Assembly: GCF_000317575.1 (NCBI RefSeq)
Contig: NC_019765.1
Coordinates: forward strand, 62,001-126,000
Length of the DNA stretch: 64,000 bases
Reading direction: 5' to 3'
Source of the DNA: Stanieria cyanosphaera PCC 7437
Lineage (GTDB): Bacteria > Cyanobacteriota > Cyanobacteriia > Cyanobacteriales > Xenococcaceae
Below, piece after piece: positions 42,159 through 50,017 of the stretch. The position numbers and the translations under genes are program-made. Numbering within the stretch: the first letter of the stretch is position 1; the number at the start of each line of letters is the position of its first letter. Under the pieces are notes generated by a model that was not told the origin of the DNA, did not search any database, and saw only the letters and a list, made by a program, of their open reading frames with translations.

Positions 42159-43289
42159 ATGCAAGATATTAAAATTTTTAAATTAGGAGCTTTGGTACTT
42201 TTAACTACTGGAACTTTATTGGGAGACTACAGGGTAGAAAAATCAAAGTTTCTGCCAAGTATGCTCGAAAATGTTTCTCAATCTGTCTTAGCACAAAATA
42301 GTCCATCTAAAGATGCCAGTCAAATTTTTGAAGAAGTCAATCCCGCTGTGGTGACTATCAAAACTGGTTCGGCAATTGGTAGTGGATTTATTTACAGCGA
42401 AGATGGTTTGATTTTTACCAATGCTCACGTAGTCGAAGACGCTCCGAAGGTGGTAACGGTAGTGTTTGCCGATGGTAGTCAAGCTTCGGCGGATGTGGTT
42501 GGTTTTGCCAAAGGAGGATTAGATTTAGCTGCTTTGCAAGTTTATCAATCAAAAAAATTACCCACCGTTACTCTAGCACAGCCTAATTCTGTTAGAGTGG
42601 GCGAACCTGTTTTTGCGATCGGTACTCCGTTAGATTCTCAATTTCAAAATTCGTTTACCCAAGGCAACGTGACTAAGATCGACCGAGATAAATTTGACCA
42701 TATACAACACGATGCTGCTATTTTTGGTGGTAATTCTGGAGGACCTTTGCTCAATGATAGAGGAGAAGTCATTGGTGTCAACTCTGAAGGAATAGTACAA
42801 ACTGGAAAGCTTAATACAGGAATGAATTTTGCTATCCCCGTCGATAAATTAATTTCTTTTATCACCGCAGTAAAACAAGACAATATTTCTCCCGTATCTA
42901 CTCGACCAACAGGAAAAAGTGAAACAAACTTTAGAGAAATTACTTTGAACGGTCAAACAATTTCAGATAGTTTATCCGAAGAAAATCGAGCTTCTTATTA
43001 CATTTTTGAAGGGCGTGCGGGTCAACAAGTCACTATCGATATGGTTAGCGAAGAAATTAATTCGGCTTTAGTGCTGGTTAAAGCGCAGATATCTCCCAAA
43101 GGAGAAATAGAGCCAGAATATAAAGTTGATGAAAATGATGATTTTAATCCAGGAAGTTTGAACGCCAGGATTGAAACTACTCTAAAAGAAGACGGTTTTT
43201 ATGTAATTATTGCTCAATCTCCCTACAACGGAGAATACGGCACTTACAATTTGCAAGCCCTTTCTAATGACACTTCTTCGGAGTTTTGA
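42159..43289 (+). CDS. secreted trypsin-like serine protease with PPC domain
   Basis: The 376-aa product has a signal-like N-terminus (FKLGALVLLTTGTLLGDYRV) and an S1C-type protease domain with all three catalytic residues: His in LIFTNAHVVEDA, Asp in GGLDLAALQVY and Ser in FGGNSGGPLLNDRGEVIGVN. Residues from about 250 on form a PPC-like beta domain (EENRASYYIFEGRAGQQVTI, YVIIAQSPYNGEYGTYNLQA) common at the C-terminus of exported proteases. No PDZ domain is present, so it is not a standard DegP. The COP23 gene follows after 33 nt and may be co-transcribed. Confidence 0.92.
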   Translation: MQDIKIFKLGALVLLTTGTLLGDYRVEKSKFLPSMLENVSQSVLAQNSPSKDASQIFEEVNPAVVTIKTGSAIGSGFIYSEDGLIFTNAHVVEDAPKVVTVVFADGSQASADVVGFAKGGLDLAALQVYQSKKLPTVTLAQPNSVRVGEPVFAIGTPLDSQFQNSFTQGNVTKIDRDKFDHIQHDAAIFGGNSGGPLLNDRGEVIGVNSEGIVQTGKLNTGMNFAIPVDKLISFITAVKQDNISPVSTRPTGKSETNFREITLNGQTISDSLSEENRASYYIFEGRAGQQVTIDMVSEEINSALVLVKAQISPKGEIEPEYKVDENDDFNPGSLNARIETTLKEDGFYVIIAQSPYNGEYGTYNLQALSNDTSSEF

Positions 43290-43322
43290 AGCAAATTTTA
43301 TTAATTAATACTAAGAAAAAAA

Positions 43323-43880
43323 ATGATGAAACTCAAACCTGTTTTGGGCATTGCCCTAGCAACTGCTATTATTACTGCTGCCATTCCTAGTTTTAGTCAA
43401 TCTGCTTCTGAAGATCGAGTAAGCTTTTTTTGTAAAGCTATGTTTGATAGTGCTGCTGGCTCAGAGATTCCCGCCACTATAGCCTGGGTTCCCCAGCGAA
43501 ATCAAAATGTCCCGATTATTTATTGGAAATCTGCTCATTTTGAAGAAGCTGGTTGGGATGGTCAAAGACGGTGCGAAGAAGTAACCCCCAAATTTCAAAC
43601 TTTTCTTGATAATAACCGCCTTAATTATTTAACTCATGGTAAAGTCGGTGCTTATCCTGTGATTTGTGCCGTAGGAACCCAAAATGGGGAGACTTGTAAC
43701 GCAGAAAATCAATTGTTTCAACTCAAACGGGAAGCAGATGGGGATGATGCGCTCAAAAGTTTGATGGATATTTTGGAAAGAAGAGGAGGAGATGCACCTC
43801 CTTTATATCAAAGTTCGGGATCGCAGATTTACGTTCCCATGAATGAGTTTTTGTTAAATGCTCCCGCAGTAGAGGATTGA
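43323..43880 (+). CDS. COP23-domain secreted protein
   Basis: The 185-aa product has a signal peptide (LKPVLGIALATAIITAAIPS, cleavage after SFSQSA-like residues) and the COP23 pattern: VSFFCKAMF, IIYWKSAHFEEAGWDGQRRC, LTHGKVGAYPVICAV and CNAENQLFQLK, with conserved cysteines. COP23 was first described as a circadian-oscillating, membrane-associated protein of a cyanobacterium; its molecular role is not known to me. Close spacing after a protease gene, and another protease gene downstream, suggests a shared extracytoplasmic process. Confidence 0.88.
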   Translation: MMKLKPVLGIALATAIITAAIPSFSQSASEDRVSFFCKAMFDSAAGSEIPATIAWVPQRNQNVPIIYWKSAHFEEAGWDGQRRCEEVTPKFQTFLDNNRLNYLTHGKVGAYPVICAVGTQNGETCNAENQLFQLKREADGDDALKSLMDILERRGGDAPPLYQSSGSQIYVPMNEFLLNAPAVED

Positions 43881-44098
43881 ATAATGTCGTAATTTTTATA
43901 TTCTGTTGTGTCAAATAATGCAAATTAACTTTAGTCCCCCGACCTCCAAATTTGGGGGCAGTTAATCAGTACAAGAATATTAACTTACCATTTTAGTCTA
44001 GGCACGCCACTACAAAACAATTAAGTTTATTCAGACATAGTTAGCTTTTCCACACTTCTGTTTGTTTATCGAGTGATTTTATTAAGATAAAAATTTTT

Positions 44099-47000
44099 AT
44101 GAAACGTTCTTTTGCTTTAATTGGCTTTTTTCTATTACCCACATCGGTTTTCACGGTAAGTGCTTGTTCGTATTTAGGTATCAATACATCGGGTGCTGAA
44201 GATTTGACAGCAAAATCGGTTCTTACTCAAAGTTCGGGTCAACAGTTGGCACAATCAAACGAAGTTGCTCAGGCATTTTCTCCCGAAGCAGAAAAAGATC
44301 TTACAGAATTAGCTAGAGCCATTACCGTTAAAATCAGCACTAAAGACAATGGTGGTTCGGGGGTTTTGATTGGTAAGCAAGGCAATAACTATCTGATTCT
44401 CACTAACGCTCATGTAGTTCGTGGTGGTAAAACTTTTGAAGTTAAAACTGAAGACGGTCAAACTCACCAAGCCAATCTAGTTTCTAACTCTATCAGTTCC
44501 GCTTACGATCGGGCATTGCTTCAATTTAGTAGTAACCACACTTACAAAATAGCTACCCTTAGTAAATTACCTGCCGAACCAGAACTACCTACTTTTGCAG
44601 CAGGTTATTCTCGCCAAACTGGGAAATTTGTCACTACAAGTGGTCAAGTTACTCAAATTTCCGACCGACTTCTGAAAAAAGGTTATCAAATTGGCTACAC
44701 CAACGAGATCGAATCAGGCATGAGTGGTGGACCAATTCTCGATGGGGATATGAAGTTACTGGGAATTAACGGTCAACTAAAATTTCCTATCATCAATACT
44801 GTCTATGTCTATCAAGATGGCACACAACCCAAGCCAGAAGAAATTGAAGCAATGAGGCAGTTAAGTTGGGGCATTCCCATCGATACGGTGTTGGGAGAAT
44901 TAAATTCCAATATTGTGACTGCTTACAATTTACCTCAACCAGAAATTGCAGAAGCCAACACACCTGCTCTAACGGAATGGTTGGGCGAGTTAGAAGCCGA
45001 AGCAAAGCAATTTACCGTCAAAATTGATAATACTAATGGCTTGAGTAATGGTTCGGGAGTGATTGTAGCTAAAGAAAACAATACTTATGCCGTTTTGACT
45101 GCGGATCATGTAATTTGCGAAAGGGACAACGCCACCCAACCCTGTCGCGACTTTGTTTATGAAATAGTGACTCATGACGGTCAACGTCACCAAATAGAAG
45201 CTGACAAGACTCGAAGACAAGAGGGGGTAGATTTAGCGGTAGTTAAATTTACCAGTGATGAAAATTATCAAGTAGCTCAGTTAGCTAATTATCCTTTAAC
45301 ACAAGGCGATGCGGTATTTGTGGCAGGGTATCCCAAGCTAGATAACAATAAACCAGCCCCGTGGTTGTTTAGTTTGGGTTATGGTTTTGAGCGAGAACAG
45401 GGATTATTAGAGGTTAAAGATAGTTCTTTGACTACCGATAATTTTGGTTTGATTAGCAGTCAGGGTAGTTTAGCTGGTGGTTATGAAATGGTTTATAGCA
45501 GCATCACCTATGGAGGAATGAGTGGTGGTGCGGTATTAGATCGAGATGGCAGAGTTATTGGCATTCATGGGTTGGCAGAAGGAGAAGAAGTTTTAGACAG
45601 TCAAAGCAGTGACAAAAAGCAGGTGCAGTCAGGTTTTAGTTTAGGAATTCCCATTAATACATTTGTCGGTTTAACAAATATATTAAAGGTTAACTCCACA
45701 TTAGCGATACAAGATAACAAACCGAAAAAATTAAACACGTCAGAAACCCAAGCTTTTCAAGATGCTATTTTAGGTACAGAAATACCTCAAAGTAATGCTA
45801 CAGCAGAAAAATGGATTGAAAGGGGAAATAAACTATGGCGGTTAAGGCGCAATTCTGAAGCAGTGGAGGCGTTCGATAAAGCAATTGAACTTAAACCTGA
45901 ATTTATTCATTTGGCTTACTATGGCAAGGGTTTGGCTTTAGGGTATGAACGTAAATATGAAGCAGCATTAAAAAGTTTGGAACTAGCTACAGAAACCGAA
46001 CCTAGTTTTGCAGCAGCTTTCCTGACTAAAGTTGTGTTTTTACAACAATTAAATCGATTAGAAGAAGCACTATCAGTTACCGAAACAGCAAGTTCACTGC
46101 AACCAAACAATGCCAATTTATACAACCAAAAAGGTAATATCTTATTCGATCTAGAACGTTATTCAGAAGCTAAACTGGCTTATAACCAGGCAATTAAACT
46201 TAATCCTCGCTCTACTTTTTACTACAATAGAGGTAATGTTTACGATCAACAAAACAAACCAGATTTGGCCATAGTCGACTTCAATAAAGCGATTTCGATT
46301 AATTCTAACGATGCTAAAGTTTACATTAATCGAGGTTTATTTTACATTCGACAAGACAAACCAGATTTGGCCATAGCCGACCTTAATAAGGCGATTTCGA
46401 TTAATTCTGATTATACTAAAGCTTATTACAATCGGGGTGTTGTTTATGATCAACAAGGCAAACTAGATTTGGCCATAGCCGACCTTAATAAGGCGATTTC
46501 GATTGATCGTGAATTTGCTCTAGCTTACCTTAATCGGGGTGCTGTTTACGCCGACCAAGGCAAACTAGATTTGGCCATAGCTGATTACAATCAAGTAATC
46601 GACCTCAATTTTGATGATGGCATAGTTTACTACAATCGGGGTAATCTTTACGCTCAGCAAGGCAAACTAGATTTAGCCCTCTCCGACTACGATAAAGCGA
46701 TTGCTATTAATTCTAACTATACTGGGGCTTATTTCAATGCTAAGGTTTATTACAATCGAGGTACTATTTACGCTCAGCAAGGCAAACTAGATTTAGCCCT
46801 CTCCGACTACGATAAAGCGATTGCTATTAATTCTAACTATGCTGAAGTTTACGCCGATCGGGGTAGTATTTACGCCAGGCAAGGCAATCCAGATTTGGCT
46901 TTAAATGACTTCAATCAAGCGATTGACCTTAATCATAATGATGGTGATGCTTACTACGGTAGGGGTACTATCTACGTAACACAAGGTCAATTAGATTTGG

Positions 47001-47302
47001 CTCTAAATGACTTCAATCAAGCGATTGACATCAATCATAATGATGGTGATGCTTACTACGGTAGGGGTACTATCTACTTGTACCAAAACAAACTAGATCT
47101 AGCTCTCGCTGACTTTAATCAAGCCATCCTGATTAATCCCGATGATGCTAAAGCTTATGGTAACTTGGCTTTGGTGTATCAAAAAAAAGGAGCTATTGAA
47201 GCAGCGCGAGCTAATCTTCAAAAAGCCCAAAAATTATTCATTGCTCAAGGTAACACTGTTTTAGCCGAACAAGCAGCTAGTTTATTGCAACAATTACCTT
47301 AA
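44099..47302 (+). CDS. lipoprotein with two trypsin-like domains and TPR array
   Basis: The 1067-aa product has a lipoprotein signal (STSVFTVSACS-like; TSVFTVSACSYLG, Cys at about 24). A first protease domain has LTNAHVVRGGK, YDRALLQF and ESGMSGGPILDGD. A second has LTADHVICERDN, GVDLAVVKFT and YGGMSGGAVLDRDG; both retain His, Asp and Ser. From about residue 570 run roughly 13 TPR units (YYNRGxxYxQQGKLDLAxxDxNKAI). Some repeats are nearly identical at DNA level, so the array expanded recently. It likely docks partner proteins to an envelope-anchored double protease. It is the largest gene of the signalling island. Confidence 0.92.
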   Translation: MKRSFALIGFFLLPTSVFTVSACSYLGINTSGAEDLTAKSVLTQSSGQQLAQSNEVAQAFSPEAEKDLTELARAITVKISTKDNGGSGVLIGKQGNNYLILTNAHVVRGGKTFEVKTEDGQTHQANLVSNSISSAYDRALLQFSSNHTYKIATLSKLPAEPELPTFAAGYSRQTGKFVTTSGQVTQISDRLLKKGYQIGYTNEIESGMSGGPILDGDMKLLGINGQLKFPIINTVYVYQDGTQPKPEEIEAMRQLSWGIPIDTVLGELNSNIVTAYNLPQPEIAEANTPALTEWLGELEAEAKQFTVKIDNTNGLSNGSGVIVAKENNTYAVLTADHVICERDNATQPCRDFVYEIVTHDGQRHQIEADKTRRQEGVDLAVVKFTSDENYQVAQLANYPLTQGDAVFVAGYPKLDNNKPAPWLFSLGYGFEREQGLLEVKDSSLTTDNFGLISSQGSLAGGYEMVYSSITYGGMSGGAVLDRDGRVIGIHGLAEGEEVLDSQSSDKKQVQSGFSLGIPINTFVGLTNILKVNSTLAIQDNKPKKLNTSETQAFQDAILGTEIPQSNATAEKWIERGNKLWRLRRNSEAVEAFDKAIELKPEFIHLAYYGKGLALGYERKYEAALKSLELATETEPSFAAAFLTKVVFLQQLNRLEEALSVTETASSLQPNNANLYNQKGNILFDLERYSEAKLAYNQAIKLNPRSTFYYNRGNVYDQQNKPDLAIVDFNKAISINSNDAKVYINRGLFYIRQDKPDLAIADLNKAISINSDYTKAYYNRGVVYDQQGKLDLAIADLNKAISIDREFALAYLNRGAVYADQGKLDLAIADYNQVIDLNFDDGIVYYNRGNLYAQQGKLDLALSDYDKAIAINSNYTGAYFNAKVYYNRGTIYAQQGKLDLALSDYDKAIAINSNYAEVYADRGSIYARQGNPDLALNDFNQAIDLNHNDGDAYYGRGTIYVTQGQLDLALNDFNQAIDINHNDGDAYYGRGTIYLYQNKLDLALADFNQAILINPDDAKAYGNLALVYQKKGAIEAARANLQKAQKLFIAQGNTVLAEQAASLLQQLP
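46648..47077 (+). repeat. recently duplicated TPR-coding units
   Basis: A 73-nt stretch starting TTTACGCTCAGCAAGGCAAA is identical at 46648-46720 and 46768-46840 (120-nt period). Another of about 45 nt is identical at 46931-46975 and 47033-47077 (102-nt period, one TPR). Identity at synonymous sites indicates recent unequal exchange. Confidence 0.75.
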
Positions 47303-47536
47303 ACAAACATAGAAAAAACCTACTAGCTCGATTCAATTTTTGAAACCGTAAAACAAACCAAAATAATTGTTAAGATCAAATATTTTAAAATATCTGTTTA
47401 AGGAAAAATGTAAATTCTTCTTTTTCCTCAAGCAGAGAAACTTTTTCGTTACAATAGGCAGAAATATAAATTCCTCAATTTTAAAATTAGCTAAGAGGAA
47501 GATGTAAAATATCAAATTAAATTTAAACGCCAAGCA

Positions 47537-47752
47537 GTGAAAGATTTAAAAGCCTTATCTCCCAATTTAAGAGAAAAAATTTTACTTAAAATTGAAGCTA
47601 TGGAGAATAATCTACAAGGAGATATTAAAAAGCTCACTAATTTTACTCCAGAATATAGATTAAGAGTTGGAACATATAGAATTTTATTTAAAATTGATGG
47701 TGAAATTTTAAGGATTCACCGAGTCAAACATAGAAAAGACGCTTACCAATAA
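47537..47752 (+). CDS. RelE/ParE-family toxin with displaced start
   Basis: The 71-aa frame begins with GTG (VKDLKALSPNLREK read with initiator Met) and has GDIKKLTNFTPEYRLRVGTY then RILFKIDGEILRIHRVKHRK, the classic RelE/ParE core and C-terminal Arg/Lys/His cluster. The usual first strand is encoded just upstream in frame (KYQIKFKRQ) but lacks ATG/GTG. The ATG with GAGGA nearby is one base out of frame, so a one-base deletion may have damaged the start. The antitoxin gene follows 19 nt later. The toxin may be attenuated. Confidence 0.8.
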   Translation: MKDLKALSPNLREKILLKIEAMENNLQGDIKKLTNFTPEYRLRVGTYRILFKIDGEILRIHRVKHRKDAYQ

Positions 47753-47771
47753 TAAAAACCAAGTAAATACA

Positions 47772-47969
47772 ATGATTGAATTACATCCCGAATTTATAAC
47801 CAAAAATGGTCAAAAAGAGTTTGCCGTACTTCCTTATGAAGAATTTCTAAAACTACAAGAGATACTAGAAGATTTAGAAGACTTACGAGATTTAAGATCG
47901 GCTGAAGAAGAAGATAAAGACAGTCCCGAATATTCTTTACAAGAAGTTAAGCAAATGCTTGAAATGTAA
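47772..47969 (+). CDS. Phd/YefM-like antitoxin
   Basis: The 65-aa product begins MIELHPEFITKNGQKEFAVL then PYEEFLKLQEILEDLEDLRD, a short Phd-type N-terminal module (xxFxxLxxxL with FAVLPYEEF) followed by an acidic helix. These proteins pair with RelE/ParE toxins and repress their operon. The toxin-first order with 19-nt spacing is common in cyanobacteria. The ATG follows an A-rich leader without a clear Shine-Dalgarno site. Confidence 0.82.
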   Translation: MIELHPEFITKNGQKEFAVLPYEEFLKLQEILEDLEDLRDLRSAEEEDKDSPEYSLQEVKQMLEM

Positions 47970-48055
47970 AAAGTCTGTAGAGATAGATTGAGTTTAATTC
48001 ATGTTTAACAGCATCCGCAAATTAATAAAAATGACCATAAAACAATACGACAAAT

Positions 48056-48240
48056 TTAGATTTTTTGTGCTGTTTTAATGCCTTTAGGAGATTTTTTCTA
48101 AAAAGCATGAAGCACATAAATATGTTTACCTATTTGTACAGCATAAATTGTTCTATAAGTGTCAGAGTCAAATCGAGTAACAATCTCAAAAATACCACTG
48201 CCAATTCCTTTAAATGTTAAACCATTTAAAAGTAGGATAG
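48056..48240 (-). pseudogene. Gp49-like (COG4679) toxin remnant with in-frame stop
   Basis: The minus-strand frame reads GIGSGIFEIVTRFDSDTYRT then IYAVQIGKHIYVLHAF, TAG, KKSPKGIKTAQKI, TAA. Intact relatives read VLHAFQKKSKKGIKTP, so the TAG most simply replaces a Gln codon. The N-terminal third of the toxin is also missing: upstream sequence does not match. Both defects indicate a dead gene. An XRE antitoxin, its normal partner, is not seen next to it. Confidence 0.7.
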
Positions 48241-48273
48241 ATGAAAGTAAATAAGATAAAAAGCTCGACAAAA

Positions 48274-48585
48274 ATGAAAACTCCTTTAGCATTACCAATT
48301 AAAATACCTATTGTAAAACTAAAAGATTTTTGTCAGCGAAATGAGATCGATAAATTATCGTTATTTGGTTCGGTATTAAGAGAGGATTTTACCCCCGAAA
48401 GTGATGTAGATCTATTAGTAGAGTTTGCCAAAGGAAAAACACCAGGGTTAGCAATTGTAGATCTACAAGATGAATTATCGCAAATGCTAGGGCGAGAAGT
48501 AGATTTAAGAACACCAGCAGAATTAAGTCACTTTTTTCGCGAAAGAGTATTAAGTGAAGCCGTAATAATTTATGCCAAAAATTGA
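48274..48585 (+). CDS. MntA-like nucleotidyltransferase antitoxin
   Basis: ATG at 48274 is preferred to the one at 48241, which falls in the toxin relic on the other strand. The 103-aa product has the minimal nucleotidyltransferase signature LSLFGSVLREDFTPESDVDL (GS ... DxD) and DLQDELSQMLGREVDLRTPA. MntA antitoxins AMPylate HepT toxins. The partner gene begins inside its 3' end but is cut to 21 codons, so this antitoxin appears orphaned. Confidence 0.88.
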   Translation: MKTPLALPIKIPIVKLKDFCQRNEIDKLSLFGSVLREDFTPESDVDLLVEFAKGKTPGLAIVDLQDELSQMLGREVDLRTPAELSHFFRERVLSEAVIIYAKN

Positions 48586-48637
48586 CGATCTTACTCGCCT
48601 AAAACACATCAAAAAAATCAATAATAAACCATCTTAA
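48572..48637 (+). pseudogene. HepT-like (HEPN) toxin, truncated after 21 codons
   Basis: The frame starts 14 nt before the MntA stop and reads MPKIDDLTRLKHIKKINNKP, then stops. The first 12 residues match the HepT start (MPxDDLxRLxHMLxA). The RxxxxH active site is absent. The remaining DNA is occupied by the convergent pentapeptide-repeat gene, so a deletion fused the two regions. Confidence 0.65.
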
Positions 48638-49283
48638 ATCCAACAGGTAATCGCGCTGCTGCTAATGCCGTTCCTTTTAGCTGGCTATAGGCGAGATCCG
48701 AACCGCTTAAATCTGCACCAGTTAGATTTGCCCAATTGAGTTTGGTATGGATTAAATTACTATTGCGGAGATTTACCCAGGCTAGATTTGCTCCTGATAA
48801 ATTTGCTCCACTGAAATTGGTTTTTTCTAGTTCTGCCTGACTCAAATTCGCGCCATTTAAGTTAGTTTTCTCTAGCTGCGCTCCGATTAAATTAGCGCGA
48901 TGGAGATTGACTCTAACCAGTCTTGCTTGACTTAAATTTGCTCCTGCTAAGTTTGCCCCTGCTAGATTGGCGTGACGTAAATTAGCTCCCGTTAGATTTG
49001 CCTGACGTAAATCTCTACCGCTCAAATCCTGTCCGCATAGATTGGCACGACGCAGGTTAATCCCAGTCAAATTATGAGGTAATCTGCCAAAATAACGTAA
49101 ATCAGACCCCTGCCAATCAATATTTAAAAATTCTGCTCCATCTATAGTTATATTGAGCAACCGCTTTTTAGCAAACTGACGCTCTCCTTCTCGGTAGCGT
49201 TGCTGAAATTCTTGATCGCCGATAATTTCAATTCTCAACCAGGAGGGAAATAGATCGTATATGGTATCGGGTAAGATAAACAT
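48618..49283 (-). CDS. pentapeptide-repeat protein
   Basis: The 221-aa product begins with a short non-repeat head (MFILPDTIYDLFPSWLRIEI), which recurs in cyanobacterial pentapeptide proteins. About 25 A(D/N)LxX repeats follow (LCGQDLSGRDLRQANLTGAN, LRHANLAGANLAGANLSQAR), forming a right-handed quadrilateral beta-helix. The role is unknown. Its 3' end overlaps the HepT relic region. It follows the 218-aa gene by 7 nt and a membrane-protein gene before that, so it is the last gene of a three-gene operon. Confidence 0.92.
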   Translation of the reverse strand: MFILPDTIYDLFPSWLRIEIIGDQEFQQRYREGERQFAKKRLLNITIDGAEFLNIDWQGSDLRYFGRLPHNLTGINLRRANLCGQDLSGRDLRQANLTGANLRHANLAGANLAGANLSQARLVRVNLHRANLIGAQLEKTNLNGANLSQAELEKTNFSGANLSGANLAWVNLRNSNLIHTKLNWANLTGADLSGSDLAYSQLKGTALAAARLPVGFKMVYY

Positions 49284-49290
49284 AGTTTTT

Positions 49291-49947
49291 TCAATTGATG
49301 TTAGTCGGTCTTTTATCTAGAGAAGTAGGAGAATACAGAGGGATACGTAACTTACCCCTGCGATAACTGTTTTGAATTTTGATTTGCAACCACTGAGCTA
49401 AATGCAGACTGGAGATAGGCAATTGCTGTAGATAAAGCTGCAAACGCTGACAATGAGTTTCAGTCCATTCCGCACTCGGATAAGTCAATCCCGATAGTTG
49501 CCAGAAATTGTAGATATAGCTAACATTTCGCCAACACTCCTCCAAACTATCTCGTTCGGAAAAGTAATTTCTATCGAGTCCTAGTTTGCGCCACCAAGAA
49601 CCAGTAAACCAATCTTTAATTAGCTTGCGCCAATACTGGCGATCAATTCCCGTCACAAACAATAAATAATGAGTTCCATAAAGAAGGCGACTCATCGCCG
49701 TTTGCCATTGCGAATAGGAAATCTCATCGAACTTTTTTTCCGACAGCAAATAACTCAAGCGATCGCATTCCTCGCGGATATCTTCCAAAGCAGCCTCTAC
49801 AGAACCTAAAGCTTCAGCTAACGGGCGATCGCGCTCCTTAAGGTAAGCTTCTCGAACGTATTCGAGTAATTTTGGTTCGTCATCGCCAACCAGTTCGGAT
49901 TCTTCTGGTGTTAAAAGTAATAGCTTTGGTTCTGCGAGGGTTTGCAT
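49291..49947 (-). CDS. hypothetical protein of the pentapeptide operon, 218 aa
   Basis: The product starts MQTLAEPKLLLLTPEESELV, is acidic at the N-terminus and then Trp/Tyr-rich and helical (QWQTAMSRLLYGTHYLLFVT, DWFTGSWWRKLGLDRNYFSE). There is no signal or clear transmembrane span. I do not recognise the family. It sits between a multi-span membrane protein and a pentapeptide protein with small gaps (7 nt downstream, 70 nt upstream), indicating joint expression. It may be a peripheral partner of the membrane protein. Confidence 0.75.
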   Translation of the reverse strand: MQTLAEPKLLLLTPEESELVGDDEPKLLEYVREAYLKERDRPLAEALGSVEAALEDIREECDRLSYLLSEKKFDEISYSQWQTAMSRLLYGTHYLLFVTGIDRQYWRKLIKDWFTGSWWRKLGLDRNYFSERDSLEECWRNVSYIYNFWQLSGLTYPSAEWTETHCQRLQLYLQQLPISSLHLAQWLQIKIQNSYRRGKLRIPLYSPTSLDKRPTNIN

Positions 49948-50017
49948 GGATAAATTTAGAGTGGTTTATCTGGTTATTGTTCTTGTTGTAAACTTTGATG
50001 CGGATCGCTAAAATTTA

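Noticed and set aside
43935-43962. CCCCCGACCTCC / TTTGGGGGC tract as a terminator
   Set aside because: Imperfect pairing and no T-run; more likely a fragment of a common intergenic repeat.
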